Below the pieces are notes generated by a model, which ran no database searches, had not been told where the DNA came from, and saw only the letters and a list, made by a program, of their open reading frames with translations. DNA of 64,000 nucleotides from Taxawa tesnikishii (nom. ined.) (Eukaryota > Ascomycota > Dothideomycetes > Dothideales): assembly GCA_030247885.1 (NCBI GenBank), contig JAPDRO010000008.1:186001-250000 (forward strand). Direction: 5' to 3'. Shown here one piece after another: positions 55,632-64,000 of this stretch (its first letter is position 1; every line of letters starts with the position of its first letter). Position numbers and translations under genes: made by a program.

Positions 55632-56345
55632 TTACTTCGCCTTCCCTGGGGACTTCGCCCTTCCTGCTCCTGGGGATTTGCCCCTTCCTGGTCCCGGCGA
55701 CTTTGCCTTCCCTGGCGCCTTGTTCTGGCGGGGAGACTGACAGTTCTCAGTGTGTGTTTGCTCTCAAACTAGTAAAGGAGAAATGAGAATCAGTCAAACG
55801 AACCACGGAAATCCCGATCCCGGTCAAAGCATCTCTCGCAGTATCTCTCGCCGCATCCACAGCCTTTTGCGCATGTTGACCAAATGCAGATAGATCCGGT
55901 ATGTTGTCAGTTATTGTCTGGCTCAACTTCGAAATCTCGGACCCCTTTTCCTTGGATCCCTTGCCCTTGCCCTTCTCCGGGCTCTTGGCTACCTCCTTGG
56001 CCGGCGATTTCCCCCTGCTTGGCGTCTCCTCTCTGTTTAACCCCTCGTGACGGCTTTCCCCATGATCTTGTTCGTCGTCGGCTTCTTCGGCGTGGTTTTC
56101 TTACCAGCCACCTTTCCCTGCTCCACAGTCTTCTTCGTTGCCGCCTTTGTCTTGGTCGCAGCAGGCTTTTTCTTCACCACCTTCGCCTCTCCCTCCTTCT
56201 TTGACCTTTTGCTTGTTGCAGCCTTGGCCGTCGTCCTGGCCGGAGCTTTGGGCGTAGTTTCCTCTTTCTTGTTTTTAGCTTGTCTAGGGATGAGAGGACG
56301 CGTCCTGCCCGTGGAACCCTTCGGTTCCGCCGCCGCCGCCGCCAT
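55632..56345 (-). CDS. Lys/Ala/Pro-rich basic protein, histone-H1-tail-like (two exons)
   Basis: Minus-strand exon 1 is 56345-55807, intron 55806-55761 (46 bp) and exon 2 55760-55632; about 222 aa after restoring one base in the CCCC run 56041-56044. The N-terminal half is a run of Lys, Ala, Thr and Pro (KEETTPKAPARTTAKAATSK, KKKPAATKTKAATKK) like a linker-histone tail. The middle is a short helix-forming part (SKLSQTITDNIPDLSAFG, AQKAVDAARDTARDAL). The C-terminus repeats KSPG/AKSPGKAK, with SP sites of CDK type. There is no winged-helix H1 globular domain, so it is not a true histone H1. A nuclear or chromatin-associated architectural protein is the likely role, by composition only. Both splice choice and frame correction are supported by an exact codon count. 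Confidence 0.65.
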
Positions 56346-56983
56346 CTTCTTCTGTTCTTGCTACACGACTTTGAGAATGCTCCACGAGTCTCCGGGTCGA
56401 ACTAGAAAGCAGGTAGGATATCAGCCAATCATGCAAGACCGTGCAACGCTTCTACACAGAAGGGAGCATTCCAGTAGCTGCGACGTAGAAAGAGATACTC
56501 TAGAAAATCCTCTTCTGCCGCTGCTGAAGCTCGATGAGGTTGTGAAGAGGAGAGATACACTCAAAGAGTGCATTCGTCAACTGCTGAGCACCGTTTATGT
56601 GAAGTATGATGACGAACGAACATCACGTACCGTATTATAGACACACAAACGTTCGAGGCTGTGGAAGCACAGCAGGACGTTCGAAGCCCTCCTTGCGAAA
56701 GTGCTGATGTTATGTTGAGACGCGACAGACACGCGACAAGCAGAGGTGTGAGGCGGGCACAACAGTTGGAGGTACGTACCCGTATCACAAACCAACAAGG
56801 CATTCCACGCCAAGTTATACGAAAGACTGCATTATCTCTTGTCTCCGTTGATTAGACAGTATAGTTGTTTATGCCAAATTTCCCATCATCTCCTCTTCCA
56901 AGGAATGTAGAATAACGCCCTCAATATCCCCTCAACATTCCATTCATAACCCTTTTTTCCGACCCACCCGCTGTGTGACAACA
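56346..56983. other. Intergenic region
   Basis: Between the start of the basic protein and the 3' end of the glutamate dehydrogenase gene, both on the minus strand. No gene seen; ORFs are random. Confidence 0.55.
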
Positions 56984-59900
56984 TTAACCCTGCTGGATCT
57001 TGGCCATTCTCTTGTTCATGAAGCTGAAGAACGCAAACTGGCTCGCGCTAATGCCCTTCTCATAGATGAAGCGACTGCTCAGATAGCTGCCGAAGATGGC
57101 CCTAAGATAGTTCTCTGGCACCCGCTCGAGAATTGTATCTAGGCCAATTTGCTCGATTAGGAGGTCCGGCAGCGCGTCCCTCAACACGCTCTTCCGCAAC
57201 TGCACGTTATCCCAGAGCTCCGTGTTTTGGAGCTCCTCGTCGAGGGTCGTGATGGCCGTGCTGAGACGATCGGAGAGGACACTGCGGGGCGTCTTCGTGG
57301 CCTCGTGTTCGCGCCAGATGGCCTCAAATTCGAGACGTGCGTTCTGTTGGATGGTGTGTTGGACCTGACGGACGTAGCGCTCATAGAATGGTGGCGGTGT
57401 GCCGTCTTCACGCACACACATGTGCTCGATGAAGCCGGCGTCGTCGAAGGAGAGAGAGGCGAGCACTTCGAGAGAGGACGAGGTGACGCCGCCCTTGTTA
57501 GCTGACGCGTCCTTGAACAGGATGCAGCCGGCCTTTTCGAGGCGAAGCTTGGCGTCCTGAGTGATGAACAGGTTGGCTCCCTCGACCATATACGGGATCG
57601 TAGCTTTGCCCTTGCTGATGAGTCTGCTAGCTGTGCTCAAGTCAATGGACTCGGGACGTCCACCACATGGCACGAACATGTCGTACTTCTCGCCTTCACG
57701 GAGGTGGAACGTGTTGCGGAAGGCTGTACCATTGTTGACGATTTCTCCAGAGGGGAGCTTGACGTTGTTCTCATCGACAAGCACCCTATAACCTTGTGGT
57801 GACAGCTTGGAAATATCGTAGTTTGAGATCATGACTCTGTTCTTGGCCAGCCGTGAGAGTTCCTCGCGATCCAGACCGTTAGGATCGACAAGGACACCAG
57901 AGCCGTCCACGATTGCCGTGTACTTCTCCTTGCCTAGGAGAATTTCATTGGATCCGAGATCACCATCTGGACCACCGGTCTGCAGTTTGCGGACTTGTGT
58001 CTCGTCCAAGCCAAGCTTGCGGTAGATGCCAAGTACATATTCACGAACGGACAGAGTCGTCATACCGTATCGATCGTGTGGGATTCCACCAAGTTTCTGG
58101 CTCTTGCCCGTGAAGAAGGATTTCCACCACGGTGCTCCTCTGGCCCTGGCATGTTCGGTCGCCCAGTCTACCAGGTCGGCCGTGTTCTCGTCGGGGCCCA
58201 TGAACAGGATTTCCTGCTTGCCGTGCAGGTCAACGATAGGATCCTTGATGCCCGGGCTGCTAGGAGGTAAGAGAAGGTCCATGATGCTGTCAATGTACTT
58301 CTCGAAGGCCACCCTAGCTTTGTCCTGGTGATTCACGTCCAGCAAGACAACACCTTTCGAACCACCTTCGGGAATGTCTTTGTTCTTCCGCTGTTGTGTG
58401 TTCGCCAGATTGTAGTTCTCATCGAATAAGGATCGCGCGTTGATGGCGTAGGCTTCGGCACTCCTAGATTTCACAATGCGAATTCCACCACGTGCAATGT
58501 CGCGGAAGCGCAAATGGAAACCACGAAACTCTGAGCTAATCACCAAGAACATGCCGTAGAGCGGTTGCGGGTATTCCTCTGGCGGCAAGAAATTGGGGTT
58601 CAGGCGGAAGCTGAGCGCGACCTTGGTTGGCGTGTAGAAGTTGGTCTTCAGGACTGCACTGTTGAAGACCTGAAAGGCGGACATGACCATCTCATGATGC
58701 TCGTTAACAACGGTCTTGCTGATGAGGTTCCTTATCTCGTCATCGTCGAGCGCCTTGTCCACTCGCAGGCGGAGATAACTGAGAGTAGGAATGAAGTCAT
58801 CCTGCTCACCACGTGTTTGTACATAGTGCCTCTGCGCGAAAGCGAGGTACAAGTTGCGAATCAGGTCCGGATATTGGGCAACAATCTCAAGGATGTAATC
58901 TGAGGTGAAGGTTTCGGTGCGCAGGCGGCGTTTCAGCTTAGAAAGAAGCTCCGCGTGTACGCTGTTACTGGAGTCGAGGAGGGTGGACAATGTCTTGTAT
59001 TCGTTGCCTGCAAGATTTGCGTAAGGATTTCTGCTGTTACGAGAAACGTCTTGGAGGATGTCTTACCAAGTCTGTTCAAGAAGTGCCCGACGTAAACCCA
59101 GACACAGTGGGCATAAATAGTCTCCTGCAAACTGAGACGTCCAGAGGCGAAGTGTGACTGCAACTTGTTCTGGGGGATACAGTATAGCAATGACACCTCT
59201 TTCATGATCTGGTGGATCGAAGCTTCAATGGGCGGTTGCTTGGCTTGAGCTGTCTGGCCGGGCGGTGGTCGAAGGTACAAGGACATGATGGTATAACCGT
59301 TCGAGAACTGTTCTGTTCGTCTGTCAGCTCCGTCCGTGTGCGTTGACCGCACCAAGTACTTACCAACATACTTTCGAGACGAGGTAAGGCCGTAATAGTG
59401 ATACTGTTCAGATGTCAGCTTCTTGTGATCCTAGTGGGCGCCAATGCGTAGAACGCACCAGATCACTCAACGCGCTGAATAGTCCCAGCGCCGAGCCCCG
59501 CTTGTAAGCAATTACAAGTCTCTTCTCTCTGCTTCCCTCGATCTCAAACATCTCGATAACTGGACCAGTCCTCGCAACTGCAGTTTCCAGGATCTGCTGG
59601 TAGATCTCCTTGGTGTTCCTGGTTGCTTTCTGCAAGAATCTTTTGTCGCCGATTGCGTCCAGACGAGTTTCGCTCGGATCCGGATGCGGGTTCACGAAGT
59701 CTGCCTGGTAGACGAAGTAGCACCTCAACTGCAGATCTTCGACACCTGGCATCTTGCTTGGAGAGCGGAACGTCTCGACCCTGTAGCTGTTGCCGCTCAC
59801 AGAGTTGTTCAGGTACTTCTCGTCAATCCTCTGCTCGTAACGCGGACCCTGTGTTGCCGTGACTCCCGGCCTGCTTGTATCGATGTATACAGCATGATCG

Positions 59901-60437
59901 ACCTCCTCTTTGTCGAGCCTGATCTCGAGTTTCTTGTCATCTCGAGCATAGGCGGCCACCTTGGCGGCGTACAGAGAGTGAATGTGGGAGACAATCCTAC
60001 CCGCTGCTTAGCGAAAGCCCTAACAACCACATGGTGTGACTTACGCATCGGCGGTCTCAGTGGAAAAGTACATGTCGTCGATACCGAGATCATTGTAGAA
60101 CCAGCTGGTTTCCGATTCGACGAAGTCGGCCGGAATGAAGGCTTTGTCCTCAATCTTGTCCATTACACTGTTGCTCTGTTAGTATCTCGGCTGCTCGTGG
60201 CAGCGATCATGCCATGCCGTACTCTTCCATCTGCTGAGCCTTGCCCTCGAATCTGGGAGCAATGTAGCCCGATCCACCATCTTGCAGGATCCTTGGAGTA
60301 TGTGTTCCAGGGCTGGTCTTGCCGCCCGGTACTGCGAGATGCGTCGGCTGTGGAGAGGGTTGTCTACCTGGAGTGCGGACGACCTGCTCCAAGAGCTTGT
60401 TCCGCACGCCGTTTGCCAGGTCTTCGCCCACCGCCAT
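56984..60437 (-). CDS. GDH2: NAD-specific glutamate dehydrogenase, large fungal type (six exons)
   Basis: Oxidises glutamate to 2-oxoglutarate plus ammonia with NAD, the catabolic route of glutamate use. Minus-strand exons 60437-60223, 60167-60045, 59996-59459, 59403-59364, 59312-59067 and 59007-56984; introns 48-59 bp; 1061 aa, the usual length for this class, and no frame breaks. The long N-terminal regulatory part (FIPADFVESETSWFYNDLGI, YAAKVAAYARDDKKLEI, YHYYGLTSSRKYVEQFSNGY) precedes the catalytic core with FHLRFRDIARGGIRIV, NKDIPEGGSKGVVLLDV, EILFMGPDENT, LGGIPHDRYGMTTLSVREY, TGGPDGDLGSNEILLG and FVPCGGRPESIDL. The first intron has a GTACGG donor and a CTAAC branch point. Exon 4 is only 40 bases, a likely failure point for automatic annotation. 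The Ser/Thr/Pro-rich N-terminus holds possible phosphorylation sites. Confidence 0.96.
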
Positions 60438-62021
60438 GATGATGACTGAAGAAAGAGAGAGGTGAGGAGACCGTAAGAGGGTCTGTAAAGCTGGGTGAAA
60501 GATTCTGGGGAAGTAGCGTGAGCACGCAGCCTTTATAGATGGCGCATGAGGGGGTTTACCTGCGGATGCAAGAAGCGCTAGAGGAGCTTCGGTGAGGATT
60601 GCGGGGGCAATTACGAGAAGGAAACAAAGAAGAGAGGAACCTGGGAACGCCGTCGTTGGGGAAGACGAGGGACGGTGACGATGCGTGTTGACTGGGCGTT
60701 TTCAGGTTTCTTTGCAAAGACTTTATATGCGTCTGGGTCGCAGCAGCTCAGACAGGGTGCTCTCAGACGCTTGCCCGACTCGGCTCAGGCGTGCAATGGG
60801 AGCTTACTGATAAGCAAAGCTAGGATCACAGGTCTTGGAGACAAGAAAGCCACAGCGTGTCCTGTTGGACGGGTGGAATGGCACCAAGCTGCGTGCTCAT
60901 CGGTGTTGACCTTGGCTGATGCCTGTCCACGAGCAGAGAGGAACAATCTTTGGTGTGTTTTCTCAATCATCTCGGCTGTCGACGGCTTTGGAGTCTGCTT
61001 GTGTATATAGTACCTGGAACTAACCAGCACTAGATAGACCCTGTACCTGTACCTGATCGTCCGTGGCTTGGGCGCAGCAGCTATTTTCGGAGGCTCTCCC
61101 GCGCACAGCCCGAGCGAGCCATTGCAACTCCAGCTTGAGCAACGTCTGTCTACTGCTAGCAACAAACAGTACGAGGTCAGCTGCAACCAGACGCAATCAA
61201 CGACATCAACGACATCAACGTCTCTCTCCTTGCCAATTTCGCATGTCCACGTGTTGTATGGAATTTGCACAGCACCGATTGCCTACCCCTCATCGGTCCA
61301 GTCGGTCGCGAAGTCAATGGCGCGTGACGAAAACAGTGGGTGGTCAATTACCTAATTTCACGTAAAAGGCCTGCAAAGCGTGCCAATGGCGACATGCGAG
61401 GGGCTTGTGAGAGAAACATCAACATCTGTCCTCGGCCCCCTTTGCGAATGTCCCATTTGTGTATGCTGTCACGAAAGGCTTGTGTGGCCGTGTCGCAGCT
61501 GTCAACATAGAAAATCGTCGAATACTGCCGGTACCTATTCCAATCCTAACCTAGATCATTGCTGGAAATCCAACCCATCTTCGACGAAAGATCCAATTCG
61601 GACAACAGTAACACGCAGGGTTGCTATATCGAGCACAACTCTTTGATAATGCTTTCCTGTTCTGCTATGACACAGTAAAACCGGTTCGGTTGTTGCTGAC
61701 ATAGAGTATACACGACATGTTTGCTGGCCATTATGAACATCATCCCTATTTTCCTCGAATACATATCGCCAGTCGCCCATGAACGGCAAGCTGATAGCAA
61801 TCCCATGTAACTGCTAGATCCCGAATCCCTGACCGTACCTACGTCGAGAGATCCGCTCCAGGCCAGGACGTGGCTTCTACCGGGCACTCGGTGCAGGATG
61901 GATTTCCATGGCTGCGGAAATTACAGAAAACAAGGTGGTAATACACCTGGTGTGCTGCTGGCCCCGGAGTAGGTCATGTCGTGACACCGCAAAAGGCCCA
62001 GAGGGCAAGACGATAAGACCC
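60438..62021. other. Intergenic region upstream of GDH2
   Basis: About 1.6 kb. The first 300 bases are the GDH2 promoter (a CTTTATAG-like element near 60530). A nine-base CGACATCAA repeat sits at about 61195-61220. No coding frame is convincing. Confidence 0.55.
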
Positions 62022-63008
62022 TCATTTCCTGCTGAAGAACATGTCGTTGCTATTCTTCCAAGCAGCCTCCGCAATTTGCTCGACAGAGACGCCCTTTAGA
62101 CCGGCAACGACCAACGCGACACGGCTGATCAAACAGCTCTCGTTTCGCTCCTTGACCATATAACCCATCTCAAACTTGTCCTTCTTCTTCCTGGGGGCAT
62201 TGGAGGCGCATTCTTCAGGTAATTCTTCGCGACGTCGGAATTAGCGGGGATTTCGCCCCATGGCGCGTCTGTTTCCAGCTGCAGCCTGTCCAAGGGAATT
62301 GCCTTTACCATCTCGAGGGACTCTTCGTCCTTGAAGCTAAACCCGTTGACGCTGACGTCGAAGCCCATCTCAATCAAGGCCTCCATCTGGAACTTTGGCC
62401 CAACGAAAGAATGAACAAGGCCCCGGTGTGGCAATTTTGCAAGATACGGCTTGATGACTGTAACGAAATCGTCGAACGCAGCCCGACAATGAAGGAATAG
62501 AGGCAGATCGAGCCTGTGCTCTACGAAAAGATTCAGTTGTGCCTTGAATGCGGAGATCTGAGCTTCCTTGGAAGCCTTTGCAAGATGGTCGTAGTCAAGG
62601 CCGAGTTCTCCGAACGCCGCTAGCGGAGTCTGATCCTCCTTCAACAAATCTTGAACGACCCTTGCCATTTTCGCCAAGTAGTCCGGGTCTTCATTCGGTT
62701 CTAACGCATGATATGGATGAACTCCAACAGTCACGAAGCATTGTTCTGGATGCGACCGGGCAAGGTCAAGGTTGAAGTCGACGTCGTGTAGGGACATGCC
62801 AGTCAGCATTATCCTCGTGACACCGCTAACCATGGCTCGGTCAAGTACAGCAGGAAAGTCGGGCTCATGTTGTTGTTTCCCACGGTAGATACCGGCAAAT
62901 TCTCTTGCTGTCGCAGTGACGGCGACCTTGTAGACAAGTTAGCAGATGTGAAACCATTTTCATCTTGGATCGAAGGGTGCCCACATCAGCGAAGAGCAAC
63001 TTTTCCAT
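62022..63008 (-). CDS. TatD-family metal-dependent hydrolase (DNase), two exons
   Basis: Minus-strand exon 1 is 24 bases (63008-62985, MEKLLFAD), intron 62984-62927 (58 bp, branch GCTAAC), exon 2 62926-62022; 309 aa after restoring one base in GGGGG 62193-62197 (plus strand). TatD features: AGIYRGKQQHEPDFPAVLDR, MLTGMSLHDVD, VTVGVHPYHALEP, AFGELGLDYDHL (metal Glu), LPLFLHCRAAFDDFV, RGLVHSFVGP and LQLETDAPWGEIP. The N-terminal metal motif, normally DIGxNLTDP in eukaryotic members, reads DVAVTATAREF here, so it is either diverged or the first splice is wrong; the length match across that join is exact. Members act as 3'-5' exonucleases in DNA turnover and apoptosis-like degradation. The final block (KKKDKFEMGYMVKERNESC) includes the family's nucleic-acid-contacting basic patch by inference. 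Confidence 0.9.
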
Positions 63009-63526
63009 TCTTAGACAAGGTTGAGCAGCTTGCGAGTCTTGTTCAATTAAACACGCTCTTGTTGATGTTAGAAGACAATTAATCGATAGTTGTTGCGGTG
63101 CTTGCAGGCTGGCGGCTCATGTAACTAATTTGGTCACCGATGTTTAGCCGTAGCGGCCCTCAAGAAAGTGGTGCACCATATATGTACTCTCCTGAACTTT
63201 CATTTCGCTCTTCTCTACGGACAAGGCCTTACAAGGTAGCCTGGAACACAGTTGTGACTTACGCACAGCTAGCATGAGGAGTCCAGCAATGCGGTATGTG
63301 GTGTTAAGAGCTAACGTGTCAGGTTGGCTTCCTGGCGGGCCTTTGCAATGAGAGCCACTGCCTGCGCAGTCAAAGAAACAGTGTTCTCGTGTCCGATCAC
63401 ATGATTCTGATGTCGGTCACCTGATTGTATGAATGCGTTGTCTAGGCTAGACTAGAATGCAGACCAACCTTCAGCACACCCTTAGAGAGCACCAGAGCGT
63501 CAACGCTTACATCGTCTTCCCCTCTT
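63009..63526. other. Intergenic region
   Basis: 518 bases between the TatD start and the GH16 stop, both on the minus strand. No gene or repeat seen. Confidence 0.5.
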
Positions 63527-64000
63527 TCACTCTTGCCCAGTCTCTATCAAATCCCTCCCAGCCACTTGGGGAACGTCTGAGAGACAAAGTTCCCGAACAT
63601 GAAGATCGTAGGTACCGTCTCTAGGCATATGCCCCTGGCAGACGTTTCCGCCCACGGCTATGTTGATGAGAATCCTAAAATCTGTCATTGGCCTTGCTCC
63701 CGCAGGTCTGCTCGCCTTCATGACAGCGTTTCCGTCAATACACCACAACATCTTGTCTTCGTTCCAAACGAAGTCGAACTTCACGCCCTGAGGATGGTCG
63801 ATCCCTGGAATTGCCGTTTCTATAACGCGATGTTTGTTCCAGTCCTGTCCATTGAAATGACCCCAGTGCAGACATGAATGGTTTGTGCGTTGACCATCCC
63901 ATGCCTCAAAGATGTCCACTTCGCCATCCGTCGGCCACTGAAACGGATCATGCGGCAGAAGCCAGAAAGCAGGCCAGATTCCAGTCGCCACCGGGGCTGT
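63527..64000 (-). CDS. GH16-family glycoside hydrolase, C-terminal part (partial)
   Basis: The minus-strand frame is open from the right edge to a stop at 63527 (158 codons visible), so the N-terminus lies outside the window. The GH16 active-site motif is complete: DGEVDIFEAWDG (ExDxxE, nucleophile and acid/base Glu), preceded by ATGIWPAFWLLP and followed by HWGHFNGQDWNKHRV and DFVWNEDKMLWCIDG, with RILINIAVGGNVCQG near the end. This core matches the endo-1,3(4)-beta-glucanase/transglycosylase members of GH16, usually secreted and acting on cell-wall glucan. The visible end (RELCLSDVPQVAGRDLIETG) is shortly after the catalytic domain and shows no GPI-anchor tail. The substrate cannot be fixed from this fragment. 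Confidence 0.9.
   Translation of the reverse strand, partial: TAPVATGIWPAFWLLPHDPFQWPTDGEVDIFEAWDGQRTNHSCLHWGHFNGQDWNKHRVIETAIPGIDHPQGVKFDFVWNEDKMLWCIDGNAVMKASRPAGARPMTDFRILINIAVGGNVCQGHMPRDGTYDLHVRELCLSDVPQVAGRDLIETGQE

Noticed and set aside
47830-61000. Allantoinase, glutamate dehydrogenase and the PLP lyase as a nitrogen-catabolic cluster
   Set aside because: The genes are spread over 25 kb with many unrelated genes between them and on both strands; proximity alone does not support a cluster.

Overview
The window is nuclear DNA of a filamentous ascomycete (Pezizomycotina). A Dothideomycete is a reasonable but unproven guess. The evidence is short GT-AG introns (mostly 46-105 bp, CTAAC/CTGAC-like branch sites) in almost every recognisable gene, both strands coding in no operon order, moderately high GC, and a typical fungal gene set. 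There is no rRNA, tRNA, CRISPR, convincing transposon, LTR element or AT-rich RIP-mutated block that I can support.

Layout, left to right: the C-terminal tail of an SxIP-bearing Ser-rich protein (to 677); acetyl-CoA carboxylase ACC1 (2.4-9.5 kb); an extended-SDR epimerase (10.3-11.8 kb, minus); a small hypothetical (13.2-13.8 kb, minus); a fungal orphan of about 508 aa (14.5-16.1 kb); a HAD phosphatase (17.2-18.1 kb); a secreted Cys-rich protein (20.3-21.5 kb); a CAF120/SKG3-type PH protein (22.6-26.7 kb, minus); a BAH-PHD chromatin reader (28.1-29.5 kb); catalase (30.7-32.5 kb, minus); a shortened BTB protein (34.8-35.2 kb); a serine racemase/3-hydroxyaspartate dehydratase-like PLP enzyme (35.6-36.8 kb); a four-TM Sur7/claudin-like protein (37.1-37.8 kb, minus); an unclear orphan (38.6-39.3 kb); OST3 (minus) diverging from a coiled-coil protein (40.1-43.7 kb); MRM2 (minus) diverging from a DUF1917 protein (43.9-46.4 kb); allantoinase and a GlcG/HbpS-like protein (47.8-50.5 kb); an F-box-like LPxELR protein (50.9-52.0 kb); a J-domain remnant (52.6 kb); a mitochondrial carrier (53.2-54.7 kb, minus); a Lys/Pro-rich basic protein (55.6-56.3 kb, minus); NAD-dependent glutamate dehydrogenase (57.0-60.4 kb, minus); a TatD-type nuclease (62.0-63.0 kb, minus); and the 3' end of a GH16 glucanase (63.5 kb to the edge, minus).

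The genes are mostly unrelated housekeeping functions: fatty-acid precursor supply, N-glycosylation, mitochondrial rRNA modification, peroxide removal, and nitrogen release from glutamate and allantoin. I see no biosynthetic gene cluster, although several neighbours (glutamate dehydrogenase, allantoinase, hydroxy-amino-acid ammonia-lyase) release ammonia.

The most important observation for anyone using this sequence is technical. At least a dozen genes are interrupted by single-base losses. Nearly all lie in C/G or A/T homopolymers and all go in the same direction (-1), including three in the essential ACC1 gene. These are best read as homopolymer errors in the assembly, not as pseudogenes. 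Restoring frame at each site gives exon sums that divide exactly by three and proteins of the expected family length. The biologically most interesting gene is the BAH-PHD protein, a candidate reader of facultative heterochromatin. I did not find a convincing previously undescribed multi-gene system.
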